Shown here: positions 6,309-12,968 of the stretch, in pieces | How positions within the stretch are numbered: the stretch's first letter is position 1 | Layout of the letters: the number at the start of each line of letters is the position of its first letter | IMG/VR virus record: IMGVR_UViG_3300032224_000518 | Span: 1-53,725 of that record | Direction: 5' to 3' (one strand) | Source of the DNA: a virus | DNA length: 53,725 nucleotides | Position numbers and translations under genes: made by a program | Notes under the pieces: generated by a model | Databases searched by the model: none | Told to the model about the DNA's origin: nothing | What the model saw: only the letters and a program-made list of their open reading frames with translations

Positions 6309-6581
6309 ATGTCAAACATGACTCCGTTCGAGATTCGCCTTGAACTATTAAAAATGGCGAAAGACATGCTTAACGATGACTACTACGGTAAGCGTGAAGT
6401 AATTAGCAATAGTTGGCATGCTAAACTAGAAATTGCTAAAATCAATGGTGGTGAGTTACCTGAACATCCAGGATTTCCAGCTTACCCATCAGAAACCGAA
6501 ATCATTGCAAAGGCTCAGACCCTAAATGGTTTTGTTTCAAACATCCCACTAGATACAAAGACTAGCAAAAAGTCCACCTGA
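6309..6581 (+). CDS. Conserved T4-like phage protein of unknown function
   Basis: 90 residues. It begins MSNMTPFEIRLELLKMAKDML, a pattern I associate with a small conserved protein of marine T4-like phages. Most of the first half is amphipathic helix, followed by a Pro-rich segment (LPEHPGFPAYPSETEII) and a helix. There is no signal peptide or membrane segment. A strong AGGAG precedes the ATG. It is followed by a clear terminator, so it closes the transcription unit that began at the tmRNA promoter. Confidence 0.75.
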   Translation: MSNMTPFEIRLELLKMAKDMLNDDYYGKREVISNSWHAKLEIAKINGGELPEHPGFPAYPSETEIIAKAQTLNGFVSNIPLDTKTSKKST

Positions 6582-6591
6582 TAGGGATTGG

Positions 6592-6622
6592 AAGAGTATA
6601 CATTCACATGTATACTCTTTTA
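6592..6622 (+). terminator. Rho-independent terminator
   Basis: A perfect 12-pair stem (6592-6603 with 6608-6619) closes a four-base loop and is followed by Ts. It separates the envelope-protein unit from the SleB-like gene at 6639. The stem is nearly palindromic and AT-rich, so it could act weakly on the other strand as well. Confidence 0.75.
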
Positions 6623-6638
6623 ACTAACAAGGAGAAAT

Positions 6639-7190
6639 ATGCGAGTAACATATAAAAATATACTTTTAATTATACTAGCACTAATAACATTAACATCGAT
6701 ATTCACTTATTCTGAAACTACACGAAAGTACTTGAATATTAAATATACTGAATTGACAACCGATACTCAAAAACAGATCGATTGTCTTGCTCAAAACATT
6801 TACTATGAAGCTGGATATGAACCAGTAGAAGGTAGAGTTGCAGTAGCACTAGTTACATTAAATCGTGTTAACGATCAAAGATTTCCTAAAGACATTTGTG
6901 GAGTCGTTAAACAGAAAACAACTTCAGTCTGTCAGTTTTCGTGGTTCTGTTCCACACCAAAAATTTCAAACAAAACTGCATACGATGAGTCTTTACAGAC
7001 TGCATTGTGGGTTTATGCAAATTATGAAATTTTAGAGGACATTACCAAAGGTGCGATATACTATCATGCGGATTACGTTAATCCAAGATGGAAGTTAGAG
7101 AAGACTACCCAAATCGGTAGACATATATTTTATAAGGATTACAATAATGATGCAAAAACTGAATCTCGCAATAAAGGAAGAGCAATCTAG
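6639..7190 (+). CDS. SleB-like cell wall hydrolase, membrane-anchored
   Basis: 183 residues. Residues 8-24 are a hydrophobic segment acting as signal anchor. From residue 49 the Hydrolase_2/SleB fold is recognisable: CLAQNIYYEAGYEPVEGR (49-66) with the likely catalytic Glu58, VAVALVTLNRV (67-77), CQFSWFC (98-104), YYHADYVNPRW (141-151) and IGRHIFYK (159-166). These enzymes are lytic transglycosylases or amidases acting on peptidoglycan. The anchor would place it on the periplasmic side of the inner membrane; a role in lysis or in local wall remodelling is inferred. A GGAGAAAT sequence precedes the ATG. It overlaps clpP by 44 bases. Confidence 0.85.
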   Translation: MRVTYKNILLIILALITLTSIFTYSETTRKYLNIKYTELTTDTQKQIDCLAQNIYYEAGYEPVEGRVAVALVTLNRVNDQRFPKDICGVVKQKTTSVCQFSWFCSTPKISNKTAYDESLQTALWVYANYEILEDITKGAIYYHADYVNPRWKLEKTTQIGRHIFYKDYNNDAKTESRNKGRAI

Positions 7191-7704
7191 TCATTCGTTT
7201 TATCTGTTAATGGATGAAATTAGTGTGGCAACAGTAAAGCCAGCTGTAGAATGGATTATGGAAGCAAACTTTACAGATGAGCGACCTGATATGCTTAACC
7301 TGTTGATTACTTCTCCAGGTGGCGATCTAAATGCTGCTTTTGCATTGGTAGATGTTATGAGAGGATCAGCTGTTCCTATTAGGACAGTTGGTCTCGGACA
7401 AATTGCTTCAGCAGGATTGATGATTTTTATTGCTGGAACAAAAGGGCAAAGAATGTTAACACCAAACACCTCTATTCTATCTCATCAATATTCTTGGGGA
7501 GCATTTGGTAAAGAACATGAATTATTTGCTCAAGTTAAAGAGTTTGACTTGACAACAAAGAGAATGATTGCTCACTATAAAAAGTGTACTGGATTATCTG
7601 AACAAAAAATTCGTGAGGTATTACTCCCACCACAAGACGTATGGTTGGGTTCTTTAGAAGCAAAAAAATTAGGGATATGCGACGATGTTAAAGACCTTAA
7701 GTAA
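7147..7704 (+). CDS. clpP: ClpP-like serine protease
   Basis: 185 residues, typical length for ClpP. The oxyanion strand TSPGGD is at residues 55-60, the nucleophile Ser88 in GQIASAG (84-90), His113 in LSHQYSWG, and the third residue is probably Asp164 in PPQDVW. The active site is therefore complete. ClpP normally forms a barrel fed by a AAA+ unfoldase, presumably the host's here. It is notable next to a phage tmRNA, whose tag sends proteins to Clp proteases; phage ClpP copies are otherwise known as prohead-type or host-takeover proteases. Start taken at the first of two consecutive ATGs, with AGGAT upstream. Confidence 0.9.
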   Translation: MMQKLNLAIKEEQSSHSFYLLMDEISVATVKPAVEWIMEANFTDERPDMLNLLITSPGGDLNAAFALVDVMRGSAVPIRTVGLGQIASAGLMIFIAGTKGQRMLTPNTSILSHQYSWGAFGKEHELFAQVKEFDLTTKRMIAHYKKCTGLSEQKIREVLLPPQDVWLGSLEAKKLGICDDVKDLK

Positions 7705-7873
7705 TTACATACAGTACTCTGGTATTTGGGTTTCACTTTGTGTGAATCCATTTCATTGGAGTTTTAAAGCAGAGTTCATGCATCCAGACGATTTAAATCC
7801 AAAGATGCGAGGAGTCTATTTGGTATTGGCAATGGTGTCAATCCGAATAGTCATTGATGATGGTAGTTGGTAA
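7685..7873 (+). CDS. Small hydrophobic protein of unknown function
   Basis: 62 residues, overlapping the end of clpP by 20 bases and using AGGGAT inside it as a possible ribosome binding site. The sequence is rich in aromatic and hydrophobic residues, with one plausible membrane segment near residues 43-57 (GVYLVLAMVSIRIVI). Similar small proteins follow clpP-like or envelope genes in T4-like phages, but I cannot give a function. Confidence 0.6.
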   Translation: MLKTLSNYIQYSGIWVSLCVNPFHWSFKAEFMHPDDLNPKMRGVYLVLAMVSIRIVIDDGSW

Positions 7874-7889
7874 ATTTAGGGAGTTTATT

Positions 7890-8132
7890 ATGGAAGTGAG
7901 AAGAGAAGCAATGGCATTTATTATTGGTGCTGCACTTGTTGCAATAACTTTAATTTGCTGTGTAACATTTTTTAGTTACAATCAGACTCTGGCAATTAAA
8001 TCAAATATTGAGTCTGCAATTGTTAAGGGAATTGACCCACTTTCTGTTCGTTGCGCATATGGCGATAATAGTCATGTTTGTGTAGCCTATGCAGTGGCTC
8101 ATGGGAAGTACTCTGGAGAGGGTAAAAAATAG
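7890..8132 (+). CDS. Small membrane-anchored protein
   Basis: 80 residues from the ATG at 7890; an upstream in-frame ATG at 7854 lies within the previous gene and lacks a good ribosome binding site, whereas TAGGGAG precedes 7890. Residues 8-28 form a transmembrane helix after a basic N-terminus; the remainder (about 50 residues) has two cysteines (near 55 and 63) and would lie in the periplasm, where they could pair. Function unknown. Confidence 0.65.
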   Translation: MEVRREAMAFIIGAALVAITLICCVTFFSYNQTLAIKSNIESAIVKGIDPLSVRCAYGDNSHVCVAYAVAHGKYSGEGKK

Positions 8133-8154
8133 TTGTTTTTACGCAACTAAATGC

Positions 8155-8183
8155 TTTACTTTAATTCAGTTTTAGGGTATAAT
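8155..8183 (+). promoter_or_regulatory. Sigma70-like promoter, conserved type A, copy 2
   Basis: TTTACT (8155-8160) and TATAAT (8178-8183), 17 bases apart. The 29-base element matches that at 1555-1583 at 26 positions, including the spacer block TTAATTCAGTTTT. The ATG of the next gene (8191) begins eight bases after the -10 box, so the transcript should start at or beside the start codon. A short hairpin TAGTTG/CAACTA (8130-8149) lies just upstream. Confidence 0.8.
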
Positions 8184-8190
8184 AGTTATT

Positions 8191-8547
8191 ATGAATGTGA
8201 TATTTACCTCTGTTCCTAAAGCCAAGAAGCGTAAGCCCACAGCTAAACAACGTGAGCTGCAAGAATCATGGGAAAGACTTTTAAAGCAGTATGTCACAAA
8301 GACTGTTGTGAAACCCAAACCACAACAACTCAGTGATGTATACTCACTTGGAAAAACTGCTCGTCGTGAGACGCCTAAGATTCCGAGTCTTAATAATGGT
8401 GTCGATACTGGTGCTGCTACTAAAAAAACATCACCAGTTTATACTGGCACAAAGGTGAAAGGTATTGGTACTATGCATAAATCAAATGCTGTGCCAATTT
8501 TTAGTGATGAAGAAGCAAAAGACATTGCAACTATGAGAAGGAATTGA
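8191..8547 (+). CDS. Conserved phage protein of unknown function
   Basis: 118 residues, basic and low in hydrophobic residues, so probably partly disordered. Residues 9-40 are Lys/Arg-rich (KAKKRKPTAKQRELQESWERLLKQ-type helix), and the C-terminal part has a conserved-looking NAVPIFSDEEAKDIATMRR segment. A protein of this style precedes gp33 and gp59 in other T4-like phages. No Shine-Dalgarno is visible before the ATG, which fits a leaderless message from the promoter at 8155-8183. The basic N-terminal part suggests nucleic acid binding, but this is a guess. Confidence 0.7.
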   Translation: MNVIFTSVPKAKKRKPTAKQRELQESWERLLKQYVTKTVVKPKPQQLSDVYSLGKTARRETPKIPSLNNGVDTGAATKKTSPVYTGTKVKGIGTMHKSNAVPIFSDEEAKDIATMRRN

Positions 8548-8549
8548 TT

Positions 8550-8813
8550 ATGAACGCTACATACCAAAAAATTGTATCAACCGATAATGTGGAAGAAATT
8601 CTTAACATTCAAAGAGACTTGTATACACAGAAGATGAAGATGGATAAATTCTTTTCTATGTACCTTGACAAATTTGAAGGTAAGATGGATCCTGACGAAC
8701 CAGATACTCAAATCTGGAAACTTTATAAATTGAAATTGAAAGAATATGATGCTATTAACCAGTCCATCAAAGCAGCCACCTATTATGCTAATAAACGATC
8801 AGCCAGTATTTAA
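8550..8813 (+). CDS. Small helical phage protein of unknown function
   Basis: 87 residues from the ATG at 8550, with AAGGA (8539-8543) upstream; a TTG at 8544 in the same frame is a less likely start. The sequence is almost entirely helical and charged (VEEILNIQRDLYTQKMKMDKFFSMYLDKFEGKM...), which suggests a helical-bundle or coiled-coil accessory protein. In T4-like phages this neighbourhood, upstream of gp33 and gp59, includes small recombination and replication mediators, so a UvsY-like role is worth considering, though the sequence alone does not show it. Confidence 0.65.
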   Translation: MNATYQKIVSTDNVEEILNIQRDLYTQKMKMDKFFSMYLDKFEGKMDPDEPDTQIWKLYKLKLKEYDAINQSIKAATYYANKRSASI

Positions 8814-9021
8814 AACTTCCAACGAGTTTTCTTTGTATATCGAATCTATAGTTCGTGACAAGAATATTACGCATATGGATGCTGTATTAAAGTATTGCGC
8901 AGATAATTATCTTGAACCTGAAGATATCGCTAAACTTGTGAACAAATCTCTTAAAGAAAAGATTGCGCTCAATATGCAAGAATTAAACTTCTTACCAAAG
9001 AAAGCACAGTTAGATGTCTAA
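8785..9021 (+). CDS. gp33: gp33-like late transcription coactivator
   Basis: 78 residues from the ATG at 8785, overlapping the previous gene by 29 bases. The helical segment SLYIESIVRDKNITHMDAVLKYCADNYLEPEDIAKLVNKSLKEKI matches the pattern of cyanophage and T4 gp33 (helices followed by an acidic-hydrophobic turn and LNFLPKK end). In T4, gp33 bridges the sliding clamp gp45 and RNA polymerase carrying gp55, enabling late transcription. Its presence agrees with the late-promoter-like elements before the structural genes. Assignment rests on family pattern and on position next to gp59 and gp32. Confidence 0.75.
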   Translation: MLINDQPVFKTSNEFSLYIESIVRDKNITHMDAVLKYCADNYLEPEDIAKLVNKSLKEKIALNMQELNFLPKKAQLDV

Positions 9022-9196
9022 TGTTTGGATGGCTGTTGTAACTGCTTTTGCTTTTATTGCTATTTGGGGAACTTTACTCATAGCAATCCCAAAACATGGC
9101 GTAGTAGTATACAACTGTTCTCTGGCAGAAATATCTCCTGATTATCCAGTTGAAGTTAAAAATGAATGTAGGAAAATAAATAGTGGACGGATTTAA
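9014..9196 (+). CDS. Small membrane protein between gp33 and gp59
   Basis: 60 residues. Residues 5-25 form one transmembrane helix (VWMAVVTAFAFIAIWGTLLIAI), followed by a periplasmic or cytoplasmic part with the segment YNCSLAEISPDYPVEVKNECRK, a pattern seen in other T4-like phages. Two cysteines could pair if it is outside the cytoplasm. It overlaps gp33 by eight bases and gp59 by fourteen. Function unknown. Confidence 0.7.
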   Translation: MSNVWMAVVTAFAFIAIWGTLLIAIPKHGVVVYNCSLAEISPDYPVEVKNECRKINSGRI

Positions 9197-9797
9197 AGCG
9201 TATAAGTATTACATGGCTGTTAAGTTGCATTTCACTAAAGATAATTTTGATGTATTTAAGAATCGTGGAAACATCAAAGGAACTCGTGAAGCATTTAATG
9301 CCAGAAATGATCGTTATGTCTTTGAAAAGTTGGCACGTAAGTATCCAGTTGATAAAGACATAATTCAATATTATGTAGCTAACTTTGCTTATGGAAGCGA
9401 TACTGCAGTTTACTCTCAGTCTGAAGCCGAACAAAACTTACAAGAATGGAATAGACGTAAACAGTCAATTACTAAAATATTCTCTGATGATTGCAATAAG
9501 ATTCTATTAGACGCTTGCAAGAATAAAATTAAATCAGATGGTATTTTAAACTTGACAAATAAAGGATATTGTAGTATACTTAAATTATTCCTTGGTAATC
9601 AGATATCTCTGGAGACCATTCGAATCATTGATGATATGTTACCTGTGGTTCATTCATGGAAACGAAACGATTCAATGTTATTGTTATGGGAAAACGATAT
9701 TCGAAGGATTGAAAAATCCAAAGGGTTCGTGAAGTATGATAGCGAGAAAGTTATAAAAGTTTTTAACAACTTTATGGAAGAAGTAAAAGAGTTATAA
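9183..9797 (+). CDS. gp59: gp59 loader of the gp41 replicative helicase
   Basis: 204 residues, close to T4 gp59 (217). The GTG start at 9183 is chosen because translation from it gives DGFKAYKYYMAVKLHF, which matches the family N-terminus, and AGGAAAA lies at a suitable distance. Downstream segments such as NARNDRYVFEKLARKYP and DIIQYYVANFAYG correspond to the N-terminal HMG-like helices of gp59, and the C-terminal half is helical. gp59 recruits gp41 helicase to forks and recombination intermediates coated with gp32, encoded two genes downstream. A consensus promoter lies inside it. Confidence 0.88.
   Translation: MDGFKAYKYYMAVKLHFTKDNFDVFKNRGNIKGTREAFNARNDRYVFEKLARKYPVDKDIIQYYVANFAYGSDTAVYSQSEAEQNLQEWNRRKQSITKIFSDDCNKILLDACKNKIKSDGILNLTNKGYCSILKLFLGNQISLETIRIIDDMLPVVHSWKRNDSMLLLWENDIRRIEKSKGFVKYDSEKVIKVFNNFMEEVKEL
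9552..9580 (+). promoter_or_regulatory. Sigma70-like promoter inside gp59, upstream of gp32
   Basis: TTGACA (9552-9557) and TATACT (9575-9580) are spaced by 17 bases. It would add transcription of the small acidic gene at 9799 and of gp32 over that of the upstream genes. T4 gene 32 likewise has several promoters within the upstream genes. Within a coding region this could be chance, but both boxes and the spacing are close to ideal. Confidence 0.55.
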
Positions 9798-9798
9798 A

Positions 9799-10002
9799 AT
9801 GGGCAAGACTTGGGTTAACACTTCAAAGAAATTTGAAGATGATACCAGTGGGCGATCTGGTAAACACGCAAAACATTCTAATGGTAAAAAAACTGGAGGA
9901 ATGAAAACGCTAAATAGTTATGTTGAAGAAGATTATGATCCTTTCGAGGATGACATTGAAATTAATGATGAAATAACGATACAACATAATAAACAATCTT
10001 AA
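9799..10002 (+). CDS. Small hydrophilic protein before gp32
   Basis: 67 residues, starting one base after the gp59 stop. The first half is Lys/Gly/Ser-rich (TSGRSGKHAKHSNGKKTGG) and the second half strongly acidic (EEDYDPFEDDIEINDE), so it is probably disordered. Similar short proteins occur just before gp32 in cyanophage-type genomes. No motif is recognised. A role at the fork with gp32 or gp59 is suggested only by position. Confidence 0.65.
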   Translation: MGKTWVNTSKKFEDDTSGRSGKHAKHSNGKKTGGMKTLNSYVEEDYDPFEDDIEINDEITIQHNKQS

Positions 10003-10026
10003 TACATTTAATACAAAGGAAATACG

Positions 10027-10932
10027 ATGGATATTAGTACTCTACGCAAAATGCGCACGTCAGACTTCGGAAAAATCTCTGGAGAATTTGACAAAATCTC
10101 AAACCCCCAATCTGAATCAAAGTCATTCACAGACGATCGCTTTTGGCGTCTTGAAGCAGACAAAGCTGGCAATGGTACAGCAACGATTCGATTCCTCCCA
10201 CGTGTTGAAGGCGATGAACTCCCATGGGTTCGTATCTTCTCTCACGGATTCCAAGGTCCAACTGGCAAATGGTATATCGAGAATAGTTTGACTACTCTTG
10301 GTGAAAACGATCCTGTAGGTGAGTTAAATACCAAATTGTGGAACTCTGGTTCTGATGCTAACAAAGAAATTGCTCGTAAGCAGAAACGTAAACTTGGTTT
10401 CACTGCTAACGTGTTGATTATCTCTGATCCTAAGCATCCAGAGAATGAAGGACAAGTTCGCTTGTTCAAATTTGGTAAGAAAATCTTCGACAAGATTATG
10501 GACAAGGCTCGTCCAACATTCGAAGATGAGAAGCCAGTAAATGTGTTCGACTTCTGGGAAGGCGCAAACTTTAAATTGCGTATGCGTAAGAAAGATGGTT
10601 TTACTAACTATGATGAATCATCATTTAGTGACCCAACTCCTGTTGCTAGTAGTGATGAAGAAATTCTTGCTATCGCTAACAAGCAACATAAACTTTCTGA
10701 ATTCACAGACCGTAAGAACTTTAAGTCTTATGAAGAATTAAAACAGAAACTTGAGCAAGTATTGAGTGGTGATTCTTTCACTAACAAGACAGCTGCTCAA
10801 ATGTCTGAAGAAGATCGTCCTGTAGCAGCAGCACCAACTTTTGCTTCTAAGCCAGCACCAACTCCATCAAAGTCAATTGACGAAGATGAAGATGTTATGT
10901 CTTATTTTGAAAAAATCGCTAAGGAAGATTAA
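10027..10932 (+). CDS. gp32: gp32 single-stranded DNA-binding protein
   Basis: 301 residues, the length of T4 gp32. The N-terminus (ISTLRKMR) corresponds to the LAST-like basic segment used for cooperativity. The core from about residue 38 has the gp32 OB-fold pattern (FWRLEADKAGNGTATIRFLP, then WVRIFSHGFQGP and KWYIENSLTTLG), and the C-terminus is acidic (DEDEDVMSYFEKIAKED), where T4 gp32 contacts partner proteins. The Cys/His zinc site of T4 gp32 is missing: no cysteines are present in the protein. That loss is also common in cyanophage gp32. AAAGGAAA precedes the ATG; a strong terminator follows. Confidence 0.95.
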   Translation: MDISTLRKMRTSDFGKISGEFDKISNPQSESKSFTDDRFWRLEADKAGNGTATIRFLPRVEGDELPWVRIFSHGFQGPTGKWYIENSLTTLGENDPVGELNTKLWNSGSDANKEIARKQKRKLGFTANVLIISDPKHPENEGQVRLFKFGKKIFDKIMDKARPTFEDEKPVNVFDFWEGANFKLRMRKKDGFTNYDESSFSDPTPVASSDEEILAIANKQHKLSEFTDRKNFKSYEELKQKLEQVLSGDSFTNKTAAQMSEEDRPVAAAPTFASKPAPTPSKSIDEDEDVMSYFEKIAKED

Positions 10933-10956
10933 ACCAGTCCCATGCAAGTGCGCTAA

Positions 10957-10982
10957 GGGGAGCTTCGGCTCCCCTTTTTTTA
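10957..10982 (+). terminator. Strong Rho-independent terminator after gp32
   Basis: GGGGAGC (10957-10963), loop TTCG, GCTCCCC (10968-10974) and eight Ts. It ends the rightward early/middle region and also lies at the 3' end of the leftward tape measure gene, but the leftward side has no T tract. Confidence 0.95.
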
Positions 10983-12779
10983 TTATGCGAATCTAGATTT
11001 TAGGTAACGACTCATTGATTGATCTTGATTGCGAATCGGTGGCGTAACCACTGTTTGAGTTTTATTTTGAATGTTTGTAGTTGGTGCTACAACAGAAGTA
11101 TTGTTTCCACCAGGATTAGTTTTTAACGCTAATACACTACCAGCATTATTAGCAGATGATGATTCAACTCTAGCACCTGAATTCATAGCAACTCCCATAG
11201 CAGCAATTTTATCCAATGGTAAAGCTGCGATTGCTTTAATTTTACCAGGATCTATTTCTGAGAATTTAGCCATACCATCTGCCAAGTTCTTCATACCATT
11301 ACCAGCTTTATTAACACCCTCTCCTGCTTGACCTAATGCTATAACCTGATCAACTCCAGATTTCTGTCCAGAAATAGCACTGAAAAAACCAGTGGCTAAA
11401 TTTGTAAGACCATTTGCAGCTTGTCCTGCACCAAACACAGCCATACCTGCACCGAGAGACATTAAAGCTGGACCCATCATCATAAGATTCATTGCGTCTA
11501 TCTTTGATAATCTTTCCATAGTAGTGGCAAATGATTCCATACCATCTTTGGCAAGATCTAAAGCAAACGCCAGTGGAATTAATGCTATACCGATAGCAGC
11601 TAATGCTCCAGCACCAGTAAATAATAATGGAGCAGCCATGCCCATAACTGCAGCAATAACACCAAGACCAGCTATCATGGCGAACCCTTTACCGATAGTT
11701 TCCCAGTCTAGTTCTGCAAATCCTTTAAATACTTCACCAATACCCCAAAGAGCAACACCAAGAATACCAAGTACAAATGCACCTTTGAGAATAGACCCTT
11801 TCATTTTATCTAACCCAATGGCAGCTAGAACTAATCCACCTAGTGCAACCATACCTTTAGTGATAGAGTCCCATTCTAGATCAGCGAAACTTGCCAATGC
11901 TTTAGAAGCAATCCATAATGCGCCAGCAATGGCAATAAGACCAATACCAAATGTCTTCATTCCCTGTAATGCTTTACCCATACCACCAGCAAGACCAGAG
12001 AACAATCCCTTACCTTCTGCAGCAGCAACTGGCTTACCTGATTTTTTTGGATCCTTTAGTGATTCAGTATTATCTGCAATGGCTTTAAGTACCTTTGCAT
12101 TCTCGTCTGCTTTTTTATCTGTCTCAACATCTTTTTCATTCAGGTCAAACGATTTGGCTTTATCTGCAGCATCTGTATTAATCACTGGTTTCGCTAACCC
12201 AGCAACAGTTTTCATGGCAGTATCTTTTCTTTCAAATGCTTGCGCAACTTTACTTCCTGGCATTGCACGTTTTCTTAACTCGTCTTCATCAACTCCAGGA
12301 TTCGCTTTCTTGAATTTTTCAATATCTTTATTGGCAGCATCATAATCTTTCTTGGCAGTATTACGTACTTCGAATTCTTTATGTAAATCTTTGGTTGATT
12401 CAGTTCTACCCAGATCTCTTTGGTTTTTAACAAAGTCATTTTTTGCTATAACTTTATTTAAAATACCACCAAAATTAAGTGAACTTAAAATTCCTTGTTT
12501 CATTCCATGGGCAGTTGGTAACCCACCAGAAGCCAACGCTTTTAATTTATCACCAATAGATAAAAATGCTTTAGATGCTTTTAATTCATCTTCAGAAACC
12601 TTTACTTGTTTTTTATCTAATTCAAGCTGTTGCTTCTGAATCTTCAAAGACTCTTCTTCACGTTTAGCAGGTGGACCATTAGTCAGTAATGTTTGAATTG
12701 CTTGTTGTGATTCTAGAGATTGCTTTTGAATCTCTAGAAGTCTTGCAAAGTTAGCTGGTGATGCTGTTATTAGTGCCAT
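10983..12779 (-). CDS. gp29: Tail tape measure protein (gp29-like)
   Basis: 598 residues, nearly the length of T4 gp29 (590), which sets tail length. The N-terminal third is a coiled coil rich in Lys, Glu and Gln (residues 14-70 and 120-230). Residues about 270-430 are a series of hydrophobic, Gly/Ala-rich helices, including tandem copies of an (AD/AE)LxWxxIxKGM/F unit, typical of tape measures that later insert in the inner membrane. The C-terminal 60 residues are Asn/Thr-rich and extended. It directly follows the paired gp26/gp51 chaperone genes, the usual position for a tape measure. At about 1.5 Angstrom per residue it would specify a tail near 90 nm. Confidence 0.8.
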   Translation of the reverse strand: MALITASPANFARLLEIQKQSLESQQAIQTLLTNGPPAKREEESLKIQKQQLELDKKQVKVSEDELKASKAFLSIGDKLKALASGGLPTAHGMKQGILSSLNFGGILNKVIAKNDFVKNQRDLGRTESTKDLHKEFEVRNTAKKDYDAANKDIEKFKKANPGVDEDELRKRAMPGSKVAQAFERKDTAMKTVAGLAKPVINTDAADKAKSFDLNEKDVETDKKADENAKVLKAIADNTESLKDPKKSGKPVAAAEGKGLFSGLAGGMGKALQGMKTFGIGLIAIAGALWIASKALASFADLEWDSITKGMVALGGLVLAAIGLDKMKGSILKGAFVLGILGVALWGIGEVFKGFAELDWETIGKGFAMIAGLGVIAAVMGMAAPLLFTGAGALAAIGIALIPLAFALDLAKDGMESFATTMERLSKIDAMNLMMMGPALMSLGAGMAVFGAGQAANGLTNLATGFFSAISGQKSGVDQVIALGQAGEGVNKAGNGMKNLADGMAKFSEIDPGKIKAIAALPLDKIAAMGVAMNSGARVESSSANNAGSVLALKTNPGGNNTSVVAPTTNIQNKTQTVVTPPIRNQDQSMSRYLKSRFA

Positions 12780-12968
12780 TTAGCGTGCTCTCTTTTGTGC
12801 TTCTAATCGTTGTTTTTCTTCTTCTAAATATTTTACTAACATAGCGACGTAGACCTCTCGCTCAAATGGAATCATGTTATCCAAATCCGATAGCGAATAC
12901 TTATGGTACTGCATTAACGCAAAGTTCATCTTATAAAAGTTGAACATGTTGTCATGACAGAGGTTCAT
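12780..12968 (-). CDS. gp51: gp51-like hub assembly chaperone (GT-like domain)
   Basis: 62 residues. The segment FYKMNFALMQYHKYSLSDLDNMIPFEREVYVAMLVKYLEEEKQR contains the PFEREVY motif seen in phage tail assembly chaperone extensions (gpE', gpT) and in cyanophage gp51. Its ATG overlaps the gp26 stop by one base (TAATG), in the -1 frame. A run of eight Ts lies immediately upstream, so it is probably also, or only, made as a -1 frameshift fusion to gp26. In T4, gp51 acts catalytically in baseplate hub assembly. Confidence 0.75.
   Translation of the reverse strand: MNLCHDNMFNFYKMNFALMQYHKYSLSDLDNMIPFEREVYVAMLVKYLEEEKQRLEAQKRAR

Noticed and set aside
11071-12639. Rightward open frames of up to 317 codons opposite the tape measure
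   Set aside because: They mirror the Ala/Gly-rich, low-complexity tape measure sequence in antisense; no ribosome binding sites and a codon pattern explained by the real gene.
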